From positions 62,001 to 126,000 of the forward strand of contig JAFWBP010000012.1 of the NCBI GenBank assembly GCA_017507045.1: a DNA stretch of 64,000 nucleotides, given 5' to 3'. Positions 1-7,297 of this stretch are shown in pieces; positions within the stretch are counted from its first letter, which is position 1, and each line of letters begins with the position of its first letter. The translations under genes were made by a program, and so were the position numbers. Source of the DNA: Clostridia bacterium (GTDB lineage Bacteria; Bacillota; Clostridia; Christensenellales; Borkfalkiaceae). Under the pieces are notes generated by a model. That model saw nothing but the letters and a program-made list of their open reading frames with translations. It made no database searches and was not told the origin of the DNA.

Positions 1-1
1 G

Positions 2-220
2 GGTAGCATTCAGATCCGTAACTACGAGGATAATCAAGGCCAGCGCCGCACGGCAGTAGACGTCATCGCGCAGGACGTAGAATTCCTCACAACGCGCCAA
101 GCGGAAGGCGGTAACGATTTCTACGATGCACCTGTACCTGCTCCCGCAAGGGAGAATGCGCCTGCAAGACGGAAGCCGCAGCTCGAATCCTTCGAAGATG
201 ACGGCGATATTCCATTCTAA
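2..220 (+). CDS. ssb: single-stranded DNA-binding protein SSB (3' part)
   Basis: Only the C-terminal 72 codons are present; the gene begins before the window. The frame contains the end of the OB fold (TAVDVIAQDVEFL), then a Pro/Ala/Arg-rich linker, and finishes with the acidic tip DDGDIPF. That tip is the signature SSB tail that docks partners such as RecJ, PriA and polymerase subunits. SSB coats single-stranded DNA in replication and repair. It sits 72 bp upstream of rpsR, matching the usual rpsF-ssb-rpsR operon of Bacillota. The call rests on the tail and the neighbourhood. Confidence 0.93.
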   Translation, partial: GSIQIRNYEDNQGQRRTAVDVIAQDVEFLTTRQAEGGNDFYDAPVPAPARENAPARRKPQLESFEDDGDIPF

Positions 221-292
221 GTAAGCGCAGGCGTTCTGGCCATGCCTAACAGCAAACGGCCTCCCTCATCATTATTATAAGGAGAAATCGTT

Positions 293-643
293 ATGGAAGA
301 GAATGAAGTGATGACCGCTCCCGCAGAAGTTGCGGAGAGCGCTCCTGCAGAAACTCCCGCAGCTGCTCCCCGTGAAAGAGCGGAGCGCAGTGAGCGCCCC
401 GAAAGAAGCGAGCGCCCCAAGAAGGGATTTAAGAAGCAGAACTCCAAAAAAGTTTGCATCTTCTGCCAGGAAAAGTCTGAAATCAACTATAAGGAAACGG
501 CAAAGCTCAGAAAGTTCGTTGCGGAAGGCGGTAAGATCCTGCCCCGCAGAATGACGGGCACCTGCGCAAAGCACCAGAGAGTGCTTGCCGTTGCCATCAA
601 GCGCGCAAGAGTTGCCGCCCTTCTCCCCTTCAAGGCGGACTAA
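293..643 (+). CDS. rpsR: 30S ribosomal protein S18 with N-terminal extension
   Basis: Small-subunit ribosomal protein that pairs with S6 on the platform. The 116-residue product is longer than the usual 75-90. Its first ~45 residues are a low-complexity Ala/Glu/Pro then Arg/Ser/Glu repeat ([14 protein letters not shown]), and the S18 fold begins near KKVCIFC. Cys55, Cys58, Cys91 and His94 form the zinc-binding ('C+') pattern, so this is a zinc-dependent S18. The start is supported by AAGGAG about 8 nt upstream. It is followed by a strong terminator. The charged extension is unlike core S18, but lineage-specific tails on this protein are common. Confidence 0.96.
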   Translation: MEENEVMTAPAEVAESAPAETPAAAPRERAERSERPERSERPKKGFKKQNSKKVCIFCQEKSEINYKETAKLRKFVAEGGKILPRRMTGTCAKHQRVLAVAIKRARVAALLPFKAD

Positions 644-700
644 TTTCAGGTTTACTCATCGTTTTCGCGAATTCAGCGAAATCGGCGCCAAAGAATTTCA

Positions 701-731
701 AAGCGTTCCCAAATCGGGAACGCTTTTTTTT
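701..731 (+). terminator. intrinsic terminator after rpsR
   Basis: AAGCGTTCCC and GGGAACGCTT form a 10-bp stem around a short AAATC loop, followed directly by a run of eight T. It ends the ssb-rpsR transcript and isolates the Fe-S operon promoter immediately downstream. Confidence 0.9.
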
Positions 732-759
732 GATATCGTCGCTCACCGCATAAAATCGC

Positions 760-788
760 TTGACAGCGAGCATGCTGTGTGTTATAAT
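760..788 (+). promoter_or_regulatory. consensus sigma-A promoter of the Fe-S assembly operon
   Basis: TTGACA (760-765), a 17-bp spacer and TATAAT (783-788) match the housekeeping consensus perfectly. Predicted transcription start is about 795, giving a ~35-nt leader to the cysteine desulfurase start at 829. Such a strong core promoter suggests that control is by repression, consistent with the operator overlapping its -10 box. Confidence 0.9.
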
Positions 789-812
789 TCCTATCGAAAA
801 GATAGGAATTAT
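784..812 (+). promoter_or_regulatory. 12-bp inverted repeat over the -10 box, probable Rrf2 operator
   Basis: ATAATTCCTATC (784-795) and GATAGGAATTAT (801-812) are perfect inverted repeats separated by GAAAA. The left arm includes most of the -10 hexamer. The third gene of the operon encodes an Rrf2-family regulator, and Rrf2 dimers (IscR, CymR, NsrR) bind such dyads, so autorepression is the simplest reading. No T-tract follows, so it is not a terminator. The identity of the binding protein is inference. Confidence 0.75.
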
Positions 813-828
813 GTGGAGTAACAATACA

Positions 829-2016
829 ATGTTCGTTTATGCCGACCACGCAGCCACAACAAAGCTTTCCGCAGCCGCTATGAAGGCGTATGCGGAAACT
901 GCTGCAAAATATTACGGAAACCCCTCCAGCCTGCATTCCGTGGGCCAAGAGGCGCAGGAAATGCTCACTGCCTGCCGTGAGGAAATCGCAGGCATTCTGG
1001 GCGCGGAAGCGCGTGAAATTTACTTCACTTCGGGCGGAAGCGAGGCGGATAACCAGGCGATTCGCTCTGCGGCCTATGCAGGCGCGCGAAAGGGAAAAAA
1101 GAAGATTATTTCCACCGCGATCGAGCACCATGCCGTGCTGCATACGCTCAAAAGGCTTGAGCGCGAAGGCTACGAGATCGTGCTCCTGCCCGTGGGAGAA
1201 AGCGGAGTTGTGGAGGCGAAAGCCGTTGAAGAGGCGCTTGATGAAAATACGGCGCTTGTAACCGTGATGCTCGCCAACAACGAAATCGGAACCATTCAGC
1301 CGGTAGCGGAAATTGGTGCGATCTGCAAAAAACAGGGCGTGCTCTTCCATACCGATGCGGTACAAGCGGTAGGACATATTCCCGTGAACGTGAAAAAAAT
1401 CGGGTGCGATTATTTGGCCCTTTCCGCGCATAAATTCGGCGGCCCCAAGGGCGTTGGCGCGCTGTACGTGCGCCGCGGCGCGCCCATCTTCCCCCTTATT
1501 GAAGGCGGTGCACAGGAGCGCGGCAAGCGCGCGGGCACGGAGGATCTGCCTGCTGTGGCGGCTATGACTGCGGCTTTGAAAGCCTCTGTTGCAGACATGG
1601 ATGCCACCTCTGCTGCCTTGCAAGGATTACAACACAAACTTATAGATGGGCTTTCCAAAATCCCGCACTGCGCGCTGAACGGTGATCGCGAAATGCGCCT
1701 TCCGGGCAACGTGAGCTTTTGCTTTGAGGGGATCGAAGGTGAATCTCTCCTGCTTCTTCTCGATGAGAAAGGCATTTGCGCTTCCTCCGGCTCTGCGTGC
1801 ACCTCCGGATCACTCGATCCCTCCCACGTTCTTCTCGCCATCGGCCGCGTGCACGACGTAGCGCACGGCTCTCTGCGCCTTTCGCTCGGCGCAGAGAATA
1901 CGGTTGCAGAAGTTGATTACATGCTCGAAGCGATTCCCGAAGTTGTGAACTATCTTCGCAATATGTCCCCCGTATGGCGCGATCTTATGGCAGGTAAGCG
2001 GCAATTCATTTTATAA
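829..2016 (+). CDS. cysteine desulfurase, NifS/IscS family
   Basis: PLP enzyme that takes sulfur from cysteine, leaving alanine and an enzyme persulfide used for Fe-S cluster building. The 395-residue product has the class-V aminotransferase fold. Lys202 in SAHKFGGPKG holds PLP, and Cys324 in SSGSACTSG is the persulfide cysteine on the mobile loop. His in AIEHHAVLH stacks on the cofactor. The start at 829 is chosen because the promoter lies at 760-788, so upstream in-frame starts would not be transcribed; GTGGAG precedes it by about 10 nt. It is the first gene of an operon with an IscU scaffold and an Rrf2 regulator. A second paralogue lies at the far end of the window. Confidence 0.95.
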   Translation: MFVYADHAATTKLSAAAMKAYAETAAKYYGNPSSLHSVGQEAQEMLTACREEIAGILGAEAREIYFTSGGSEADNQAIRSAAYAGARKGKKKIISTAIEHHAVLHTLKRLEREGYEIVLLPVGESGVVEAKAVEEALDENTALVTVMLANNEIGTIQPVAEIGAICKKQGVLFHTDAVQAVGHIPVNVKKIGCDYLALSAHKFGGPKGVGALYVRRGAPIFPLIEGGAQERGKRAGTEDLPAVAAMTAALKASVADMDATSAALQGLQHKLIDGLSKIPHCALNGDREMRLPGNVSFCFEGIEGESLLLLLDEKGICASSGSACTSGSLDPSHVLLAIGRVHDVAHGSLRLSLGAENTVAEVDYMLEAIPEVVNYLRNMSPVWRDLMAGKRQFIL

Positions 2017-2064
2017 ATCCACGCACCGCGAATTAGCGTGTGCGGTTAAACTTAGGAGAATTTT

Positions 2065-2511
2065 ATGGCATTATATAGCGCAAAGGTTATGGACCATTTC
2101 AAAAATCCCCGCAACGTAGGCATCATTGAGAATGCAGACGGCGTGGGCGAAGTTGGAAACGCCAAATGTGGCGACATCATGAAGATGTATATCAAAGTGG
2201 AGAACGGCATTTTAACGGATGTGAAATTCGAAACGTTCGGCTGCGGAAGTGCCATTGCTTCCAGCTCGATGGCAACGGAAATGATCAAGGGCAAGCCTAT
2301 ATCCGAAGCCCTTCAGCTCACCAATAAGGCGGTTGCGGAGGCGCTTGACGGCCTCCCTGCGCACAAGCTCCACTGCTCGGTGCTTGCCGAGGAAGCGGTG
2401 CAATCGGCAATTCTCGATTACTACACGAAGAACAATATTCCTTACGATTCCGAGCAATTCAAATGCGTGCTCTGCGCTCACGGCGAGGAGCACGTTGAGG
2501 AGGAGGAATGA
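2065..2511 (+). CDS. iscU: Fe-S cluster scaffold, IscU/NifU N-terminal type
   Basis: Scaffold on which the sulfur from the preceding desulfurase and iron are assembled into clusters before transfer to apoproteins. The 148-residue product carries the ligand set Cys35 (GNAKCGD, with Asp37), Cys60 (FGCGSAIASSS), His103 and Cys104 (KLHCSVL). It is single-domain, without the NifU C-terminal thioredoxin-like part. Its C-terminus has two further cysteines (KCVLCAHGEEH) and an acidic end. TAGGAGAA precedes the start. Its stop overlaps the Rrf2 start by 4 bp (ATGA). Confidence 0.95.
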   Translation: MALYSAKVMDHFKNPRNVGIIENADGVGEVGNAKCGDIMKMYIKVENGILTDVKFETFGCGSAIASSSMATEMIKGKPISEALQLTNKAVAEALDGLPAHKLHCSVLAEEAVQSAILDYYTKNNIPYDSEQFKCVLCAHGEEHVEEEE

Positions 2512-2906
2512 TCATCTCCACGCGCGGGCGGTACGCTCTGCGCCTCATGACGGCGCTTGCAAAGCGAACGGAGAGCGCGCCTTTGCGCGAACTGGCAGAG
2601 CAGGAAAACGTGCCCTATAAGTATGCTGAAGCGATCATGAGCTCGCTTGTTCGTGCCGGATTTGTGGAGAGCACACGCGGCAAGAACGGCGGCTATTCCC
2701 TCACTCGCGCGCCCGAAGCGTATACCCTTGCGGAAGTGCTCAACGAGACGGAGATTTCCCTTGCCGCAACCGATTGCACGGGGCGCAAGGAGGCGGAATG
2801 TCCGCATGCTTCCACCTGCCCTACCCTTCCCGTTTGGCGCGCACTTGATGAAACGGTGACGAACTTCCTTTCCGGTTATACCTTAGTAGATCTGATGCCG
2901 AAATAA
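2508..2906 (+). CDS. Rrf2-family transcriptional regulator, IscR-like
   Basis: Winged-helix DNA-binding regulator of 132 residues. The N-terminal half has the Rrf2 signature (STRGRYALRLM, LAEQENVPYKYAEAIMSSL, STRGKNGGYSL). Cys90, Cys98 and Cys104 fall where IscR and NsrR bind a [2Fe-2S] or [4Fe-4S] cluster, so cluster sensing is plausible. It is translated by ATGA overlap with the scaffold gene, making it a late-encoded autoregulator; IscR is normally the first gene of its operon. The likely target is the inverted repeat at 784-812. IscR-type rather than CymR-type is inferred from the cysteines and the neighbours. Confidence 0.9.
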   Translation: MIISTRGRYALRLMTALAKRTESAPLRELAEQENVPYKYAEAIMSSLVRAGFVESTRGKNGGYSLTRAPEAYTLAEVLNETEISLAATDCTGRKEAECPHASTCPTLPVWRALDETVTNFLSGYTLVDLMPK

Positions 2907-2918
2907 AACTTTATACAG

Positions 2919-2956
2919 TGAAAGCCTCCCCATAGATAAGGGGAGGCTTTTTGTTT
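2919..2956 (+). terminator. intrinsic terminator of the Fe-S operon
   Basis: AAAGCCTCCCC and GGGGAGGCTTT pair around an ATAGATAA loop and are followed by TTTGTTTT. It lies 15 bp past the Rrf2 stop codon. Confidence 0.9.
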
Positions 2957-3084
2957 TACACCGCTCCCCTTTCACCCACTATGTGGAAGCTTCCACTTTA
3001 TAAGCGAAAAAATAACAAGGGGCGTGCCTTGCGGCACGCCCGGTGTTAGAGGAGGAGAAAGAGTTTATACTCTTAAATTAGTTC

Positions 3085-3525
3085 TTACGCTTCTTTCTTG
3101 TTATCCATGAACGCGGTTGCGATAATCGTGAACACGGCTACAAGGTAGAACGCAACGCTCACAACGGTGGTGTAGAATGCGTTCCAAGCGACGGTGTTTT
3201 CGTTATCCCAAGTCATAAGGTTAACGATAGTAACTGCTCTATCAGCAAGAACGATTGCAACTGCAACCATGATGAGAACGAGCGCCGCCGTTTTAACAAC
3301 AAACGTAATGATGTTCTGCGAACCGAACTTCACCGTGGTGAAAGCACCGGCAGCGACAAGAACAACTGCAATGATTCCAAAAGCAATGCCCATGGCGCTG
3401 TTTGCGAAAGCATGACCTTCTACACTGTTGGTGACCATATACATAACCCAACCAACGAGTGCGAGAACGACAGTAGCAACGTTAATCCAGAACATGATTC
3501 CAGCTTTTTTCATGAAGTCTGCCAT
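3085..3525 (-). CDS. four-helix membrane protein of unknown function
   Basis: I do not recognise this 146-residue protein. It shows four hydrophobic segments (about residues 10-32, 42-62, 73-95 and 118-140) with short loops; the loop between helices 3 and 4 contains TWDNENTVAWN and the C-terminus is charged (DNKKEA). AAGGAGG lies 12 nt upstream of the start. The gene begins 2 bp after the GH3 glycosidase stop, so the two are co-transcribed and probably act together at the membrane, for example as an anchor or sensor partner. That role is inference from position only. Confidence 0.8.
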   Translation of the reverse strand: MADFMKKAGIMFWINVATVVLALVGWVMYMVTNSVEGHAFANSAMGIAFGIIAVVLVAAGAFTTVKFGSQNIITFVVKTAALVLIMVAVAIVLADRAVTIVNLMTWDNENTVAWNAFYTTVVSVAFYLVAVFTIIATAFMDNKKEA

Positions 3526-3527
3526 AA

Positions 3528-6500
3528 TTACTTAACCTCCTTTTTCTTGAAGCAGGATGCAACATAGAGCAGAGCTGCAACGCCAGCAAGACCAGCGGTT
3601 ACGCCGATTGCGGACTTATACATAACTCTCCAGATAACCTCGTGCTCTATGGTTTCGTTGTGACCGGGAACGTAGTCAACGTCGGGACGACCGGTATCAC
3701 CCGTAGGATCGTTCGCGACATCAATGGTGACAGCGGAACGGTTCATAAGGTTGGACTGTGCGAAGCACCAGAGCGATCTCTTGATGGATCTTCTGATGAT
3801 CTGCTGCATCGTAGCATCGCCAGCGAACATATCGGTGGAAAGCGTGATCTTACCGGTTACGGTTTGAGCCTGACCACCAATCTTGCTTGCGAAATCGCTC
3901 GTGCTGGTGGGCTGACCGAAACGAAGGTCGTAACCCGTGCAGCCTGCATATACCATACCGGTGTAAAGATCCTTATCATCGGAAATATCGGTTACGGCGT
4001 AGCCCGTGAAGCCCCACTCTTCCTGAAGGATACCGGTGAGCATACCCCAGCTGTTGGTAACTTCCGTAGGACCAACCTTGGAGAAGGAGGTCATGAGACC
4101 GATCATGCCGTAGCCATCATAATCAACAGCTTCCATACAGATCTGGTAAGCGCGGAGCTCGATTTCTCTTGCGCGCTGCTCAGTCATGAAGGGAGCAACA
4201 CCCTGACGGTTGGATTCCTGATCGTTGAATACGAAGTGCTTAGGGGAAGCGATGAGACCCTTTCTGCGGGCAGCAACTGCGAAGTCGAGTGCGCAGTAGC
4301 CGGCAAGAACGGGATCTTCGGAGTAGTACTCACCGTTTCTGCCGTTGTAAGCGTGGCGGTGCGTGTTAAGGCCGGGGCCCCAAACGATGGGAAGACCAAG
4401 GAAGATCGCTTCGTTACCTACGAAGTCACCGATCTGATACATAAGGTCTCTATCGAAGGAGGAAGCAACGAGGGGAGCGGAACCGAATACCTGGCCGTTC
4501 CAGTTTGCATCTTCACCCGTGGTGACAGCCCAAGGCTGGTTCTTATCCTTACCTGCGTTGAGCTTGAATACGATACCGTTACCGGCGTTATCGGTGAGAC
4601 CGCCCTTATCAGCAACAAAGCCTGCACCGGTAAGAGCCGTGAAGGAAGGACCAGCAAGGGAAGCGAACGTGGTTGCTTCTGCAAGGTTGAGCTGGTTGAG
4701 GAGAGAATCCCAACGAGGATCATCCCAGCTTGCAAAGCCCATCTGCGTATAGGTGATGTTCGTGGTGGTATCATCCCACTTGATGTTGGAAACGTTGTCG
4801 TTCGTCTTGATGGTGTAGAATTCACCCTTTGCGCCTTCGCCTACGGGGATAGCACCATCGAGGTACTCGATCATATCAGCGGGAGCGGTGAGAGCATAAT
4901 CAGCTTCAGGATAGGTGCCTTCCCAATCGTTTCTCGTAAGGTGGGGGATCTTCGTGCCGCTGAAGAAGTTCCAATCGATGTAAGGGATCTGGTTCTCGAT
5001 CTGCTCACCAGTCTTAGCAACGCCGAAGGTGGTAGCATCTACGCCGTTGTTTTCGGTGTACTCATAGTTCCAAAGTCTTGCAGCATCAGCCTTGCCTTCG
5101 TAATCCATGCCGTCAGCAACCTTCTTGCCCTGAAGAGCGAGAACGTTGTTGAGTGCATCGTGCGCGCCGTTACCAACTGCGAAGTAGTAGTTGCCTGCAT
5201 CAAGGATGTAAGAACCGTAGGTGTTATCAGGGTTCTTATAGGTATTATCGTAGCTTGCGAAGTTCTGCATATCGATTTTTACAGCAACAACTTCGGATTC
5301 GCCGGGCTGAATGATATCCGTCTTATCGAAGCCAAGGAGCTGGATAGCAGCCTTCTCAACGAGGTGATCCTTATCATACTGGGTGTAAGGAGCCTGGCCG
5401 TAGATCTGAACGGGGGTTCTGCCGGCAACATCGCCGGTGTTGGTAACTTCTACCTGAACCTTCGCATAGATTTCGTGCTCGGAAGGAGTTTCGAAGGTGA
5501 TGTTACCATACATCTTATAATCGAACGTGGTGTAGCTCATGCCATAGCCGAAGCCATAAGCAACTTCTGCTGCATAATCCCAAGCGCCGTTGGAAGCAAA
5601 CGTACCAACCGTGGACTTAGCGCCGCCCTGGTTGTAGATTGCATCGTAGTATCTGGTTTCGTAGTAACGGTAACCAACATAGATGCTCTCGTTTTCCATA
5701 ACGTACGTCTTGGACTTGCTTCTCGTGATCTCGCTACCGTTAACGAAGTTGTACTTACCCATGTTCTGCATAGCAGGCGTGGAAAGGTTGTAGGTAGCAT
5801 AGATATCGTAGAGACCGCCGGAGGGGCTCACGTTGCCGCAGAGGATATCTGCAACACCGAGCGTACCGTAGTTACCGGGGTGACCGATCCAAAGGATGGC
5901 GTCGATTTCGTTATCATACTTGAGGTCGCCAACTTCAATAGCGGAGTTGGTGTTGAGGAGGACGATAACCTTATCGAAGTTATCCTTCGCAAGATCAAGA
6001 AGAGCGATTTCGTTGGGAGTAAGCTCGAGGGGCTCAGTGATGCCTTCTGCCTTCTCGTTGTTGTTGAGGCCGCCCTTGAGGTAGTCGTTGGATTCGCCCG
6101 AACCACGGCCGAGAACGACGATAGCTGCATCGTTGTAGTTTCTGAAGCTGCCCGTGAACTCAGCGGTGAGCGTGCTGGGATCCTTCTCACCTACGGTGTA
6201 GGTGTTGGAAGCGCCCTTGTTCTGGCCAACGCCGCTGTAGTTGCCGGTGAAGTTGGGGTTAACCGTGAAGCCTGCACCTGCAGCTACGCCGTTGCCATTG
6301 AGCTTAAGATCAGCGAACTGGAAGTCAGCGCCGCTAGCGTTGGCACCAACGTTTTCCGTAGCGAAATCGGTAGCCGTGCCACCGAGAGCGTTTCTAAGGC
6401 TGATGATACCGCCCTGGGACTTCTGGCCCATGCTCGAGTTAACGATGGTGTTGTAAGCATAGGTACCAAGAAGGGTTACCTTCGTGTTAGCGCCCTTAGC

Positions 6501-6854
6501 AAGGGGAAGCGCACCGTTGTTCTTAAGAAGAACGGAACCTTCGGAGTTGTGTCTGCGGCCGATATCGATCGCATCCTTGATAAGTGCACGGGAGTTACCC
6601 GTTCCATCAGCGTTGAGGTATTCCTCGTTGGGAAGGAACGTGGAGTACTGATTGAGGTTCTTGAGACCAGTCTCTTCTTCCTCTTCTTCGCCTTCTTCTA
6701 CGGGATCCTCAACCCAGATCGTCTCCGAACTCTGCGTGCCGAAGAAGATATCGACCTGAGCACGGTTCGCTTCGAGGACGTTACCGGCCACGATGGACAG
6801 GACAAGCAAAAATGCGAACAGATTTGCTAAACCGTTCCAAAGTTTACGAATCAT
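3528..6854 (-). CDS. membrane-tethered glycoside hydrolase family 3 protein, permuted domain order
   Basis: Beta-glycosidase-type hydrolase of 1108 residues, probably facing outward. Order: N-terminal membrane helix (about 5-27), acidic linker (VEEGEEEEEE), the GH3 C-terminal alpha/beta sandwich first (from SEGSVLLKNNGALPLAKG, about 95-420), a fibronectin-III-like part (about 480-580), then the GH3 barrel that normally comes first (about 690-1040). The barrel has ASPKHFVFNDQESNRQG and the nucleophile region GFTGYAVTDISDD, with Asp956 as likely nucleophile. A second helix (about 1082-1098) precedes CFKKKEVK. Permuted GH3 enzymes are known from rumen Clostridia; two terminal membrane helices are less usual. 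The start at 6854 has AGGAGA 6 nt upstream; a start 21 codons earlier lacks one. Substrate is unknown. Confidence 0.88.
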   Translation of the reverse strand: MIRKLWNGLANLFAFLLVLSIVAGNVLEANRAQVDIFFGTQSSETIWVEDPVEEGEEEEEETGLKNLNQYSTFLPNEEYLNADGTGNSRALIKDAIDIGRRHNSEGSVLLKNNGALPLAKGANTKVTLLGTYAYNTIVNSSMGQKSQGGIISLRNALGGTATDFATENVGANASGADFQFADLKLNGNGVAAGAGFTVNPNFTGNYSGVGQNKGASNTYTVGEKDPSTLTAEFTGSFRNYNDAAIVVLGRGSGESNDYLKGGLNNNEKAEGITEPLELTPNEIALLDLAKDNFDKVIVLLNTNSAIEVGDLKYDNEIDAILWIGHPGNYGTLGVADILCGNVSPSGGLYDIYATYNLSTPAMQNMGKYNFVNGSEITRSKSKTYVMENESIYVGYRYYETRYYDAIYNQGGAKSTVGTFASNGAWDYAAEVAYGFGYGMSYTTFDYKMYGNITFETPSEHEIYAKVQVEVTNTGDVAGRTPVQIYGQAPYTQYDKDHLVEKAAIQLLGFDKTDIIQPGESEVVAVKIDMQNFASYDNTYKNPDNTYGSYILDAGNYYFAVGNGAHDALNNVLALQGKKVADGMDYEGKADAARLWNYEYTENNGVDATTFGVAKTGEQIENQIPYIDWNFFSGTKIPHLTRNDWEGTYPEADYALTAPADMIEYLDGAIPVGEGAKGEFYTIKTNDNVSNIKWDDTTTNITYTQMGFASWDDPRWDSLLNQLNLAEATTFASLAGPSFTALTGAGFVADKGGLTDNAGNGIVFKLNAGKDKNQPWAVTTGEDANWNGQVFGSAPLVASSFDRDLMYQIGDFVGNEAIFLGLPIVWGPGLNTHRHAYNGRNGEYYSEDPVLAGYCALDFAVAARRKGLIASPKHFVFNDQESNRQGVAPFMTEQRAREIELRAYQICMEAVDYDGYGMIGLMTSFSKVGPTEVTNSWGMLTGILQEEWGFTGYAVTDISDDKDLYTGMVYAGCTGYDLRFGQPTSTSDFASKIGGQAQTVTGKITLSTDMFAGDATMQQIIRRSIKRSLWCFAQSNLMNRSAVTIDVANDPTGDTGRPDVDYVPGHNETIEHEVIWRVMYKSAIGVTAGLAGVAALLYVASCFKKKEVK

Positions 6855-7107
6855 AATTATTCTCCTTTTTTTCTTTGCCTTTTGGCATAATTCGTTTCGG
6901 AAACTTACCGTTTCCATGGTTGGAAAATTTTTTCCCGCCCGCCTGCAGCGTTTCCACCGCCGGCTCTTGCAACTTGCGCGAGGCTTTCTAATATAAAAGT
7001 AGAAAGAGCCGCGTTTGCCGCAAAGTTACTTGGTTGCCTTAAACTTTCCTCCTCAAAGTTTTTTTGTTTTTGCCACAGCGCAAAATACGCGCACTTATAG
7101 CTACTTT

Positions 7108-7135
7108 ATTATATCACTGTTTTAGCCAATTTCAA
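7108..7135 (-). promoter_or_regulatory. promoter of the GH3 operon with a ~250-nt leader
   Basis: On the minus strand TTGAAA (7135-7130), a 16-bp spacer and TATAAT (7113-7108) form a good sigma-A promoter. The start codon is at 6854, so the 5' untranslated region is about 250 nt. The leader can fold a stem (GGCTCTTTCTA with TAGAAAGCC, near 6986-7015) and contains A/G-rich tracts. I see no named riboswitch. The otherwise gene-free stretch 6855-7297 holds only this promoter, the leader and a terminator-like hairpin. Confidence 0.7.
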
Positions 7136-7195
7136 TTGCATTTCTTCCTCTATAATGTTGCATTTCTTGCAGACTTTAAAATTTGTAATAAATGT

Positions 7196-7230
7196 CGCCC
7201 ACCTCTATAGAGGTGGGCGGTTGTTTTTTT
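7196..7230. terminator. hairpin terminator between aspartokinase and GH3 genes
   Basis: CGCCCACCTC and GAGGTGGGCG pair around TATA, a 10-bp perfect stem. The T-run (TTGTTTTTTT) is on the plus strand. On the minus strand, where the aspartokinase transcript would arrive, the tract is only CATTTATTA. It may still end that transcript or block antisense reading; orientation is uncertain. Confidence 0.6.
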
Positions 7231-7297
7231 CATAATTTTTGTCTTTTTTAATATAGGTATTTCAATATTTCCCAACGTGAAAAATGCGTGCAAAAGG

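Noticed and set aside
760..828. N-terminal extension of the cysteine desulfurase (upstream in-frame starts)
   Set aside because: The consensus promoter and dyad occupy this stretch, so it is not transcribed; the family N-terminus fits the ATG at 829.
3642..6830. Very long open frame (1062 codons) on the plus strand opposite the GH3 gene
   Set aside because: It is the exact antisense of a well-supported GH3 gene with motifs, and codes for an implausible composition with no domain I recognise; no ribosome site fits.
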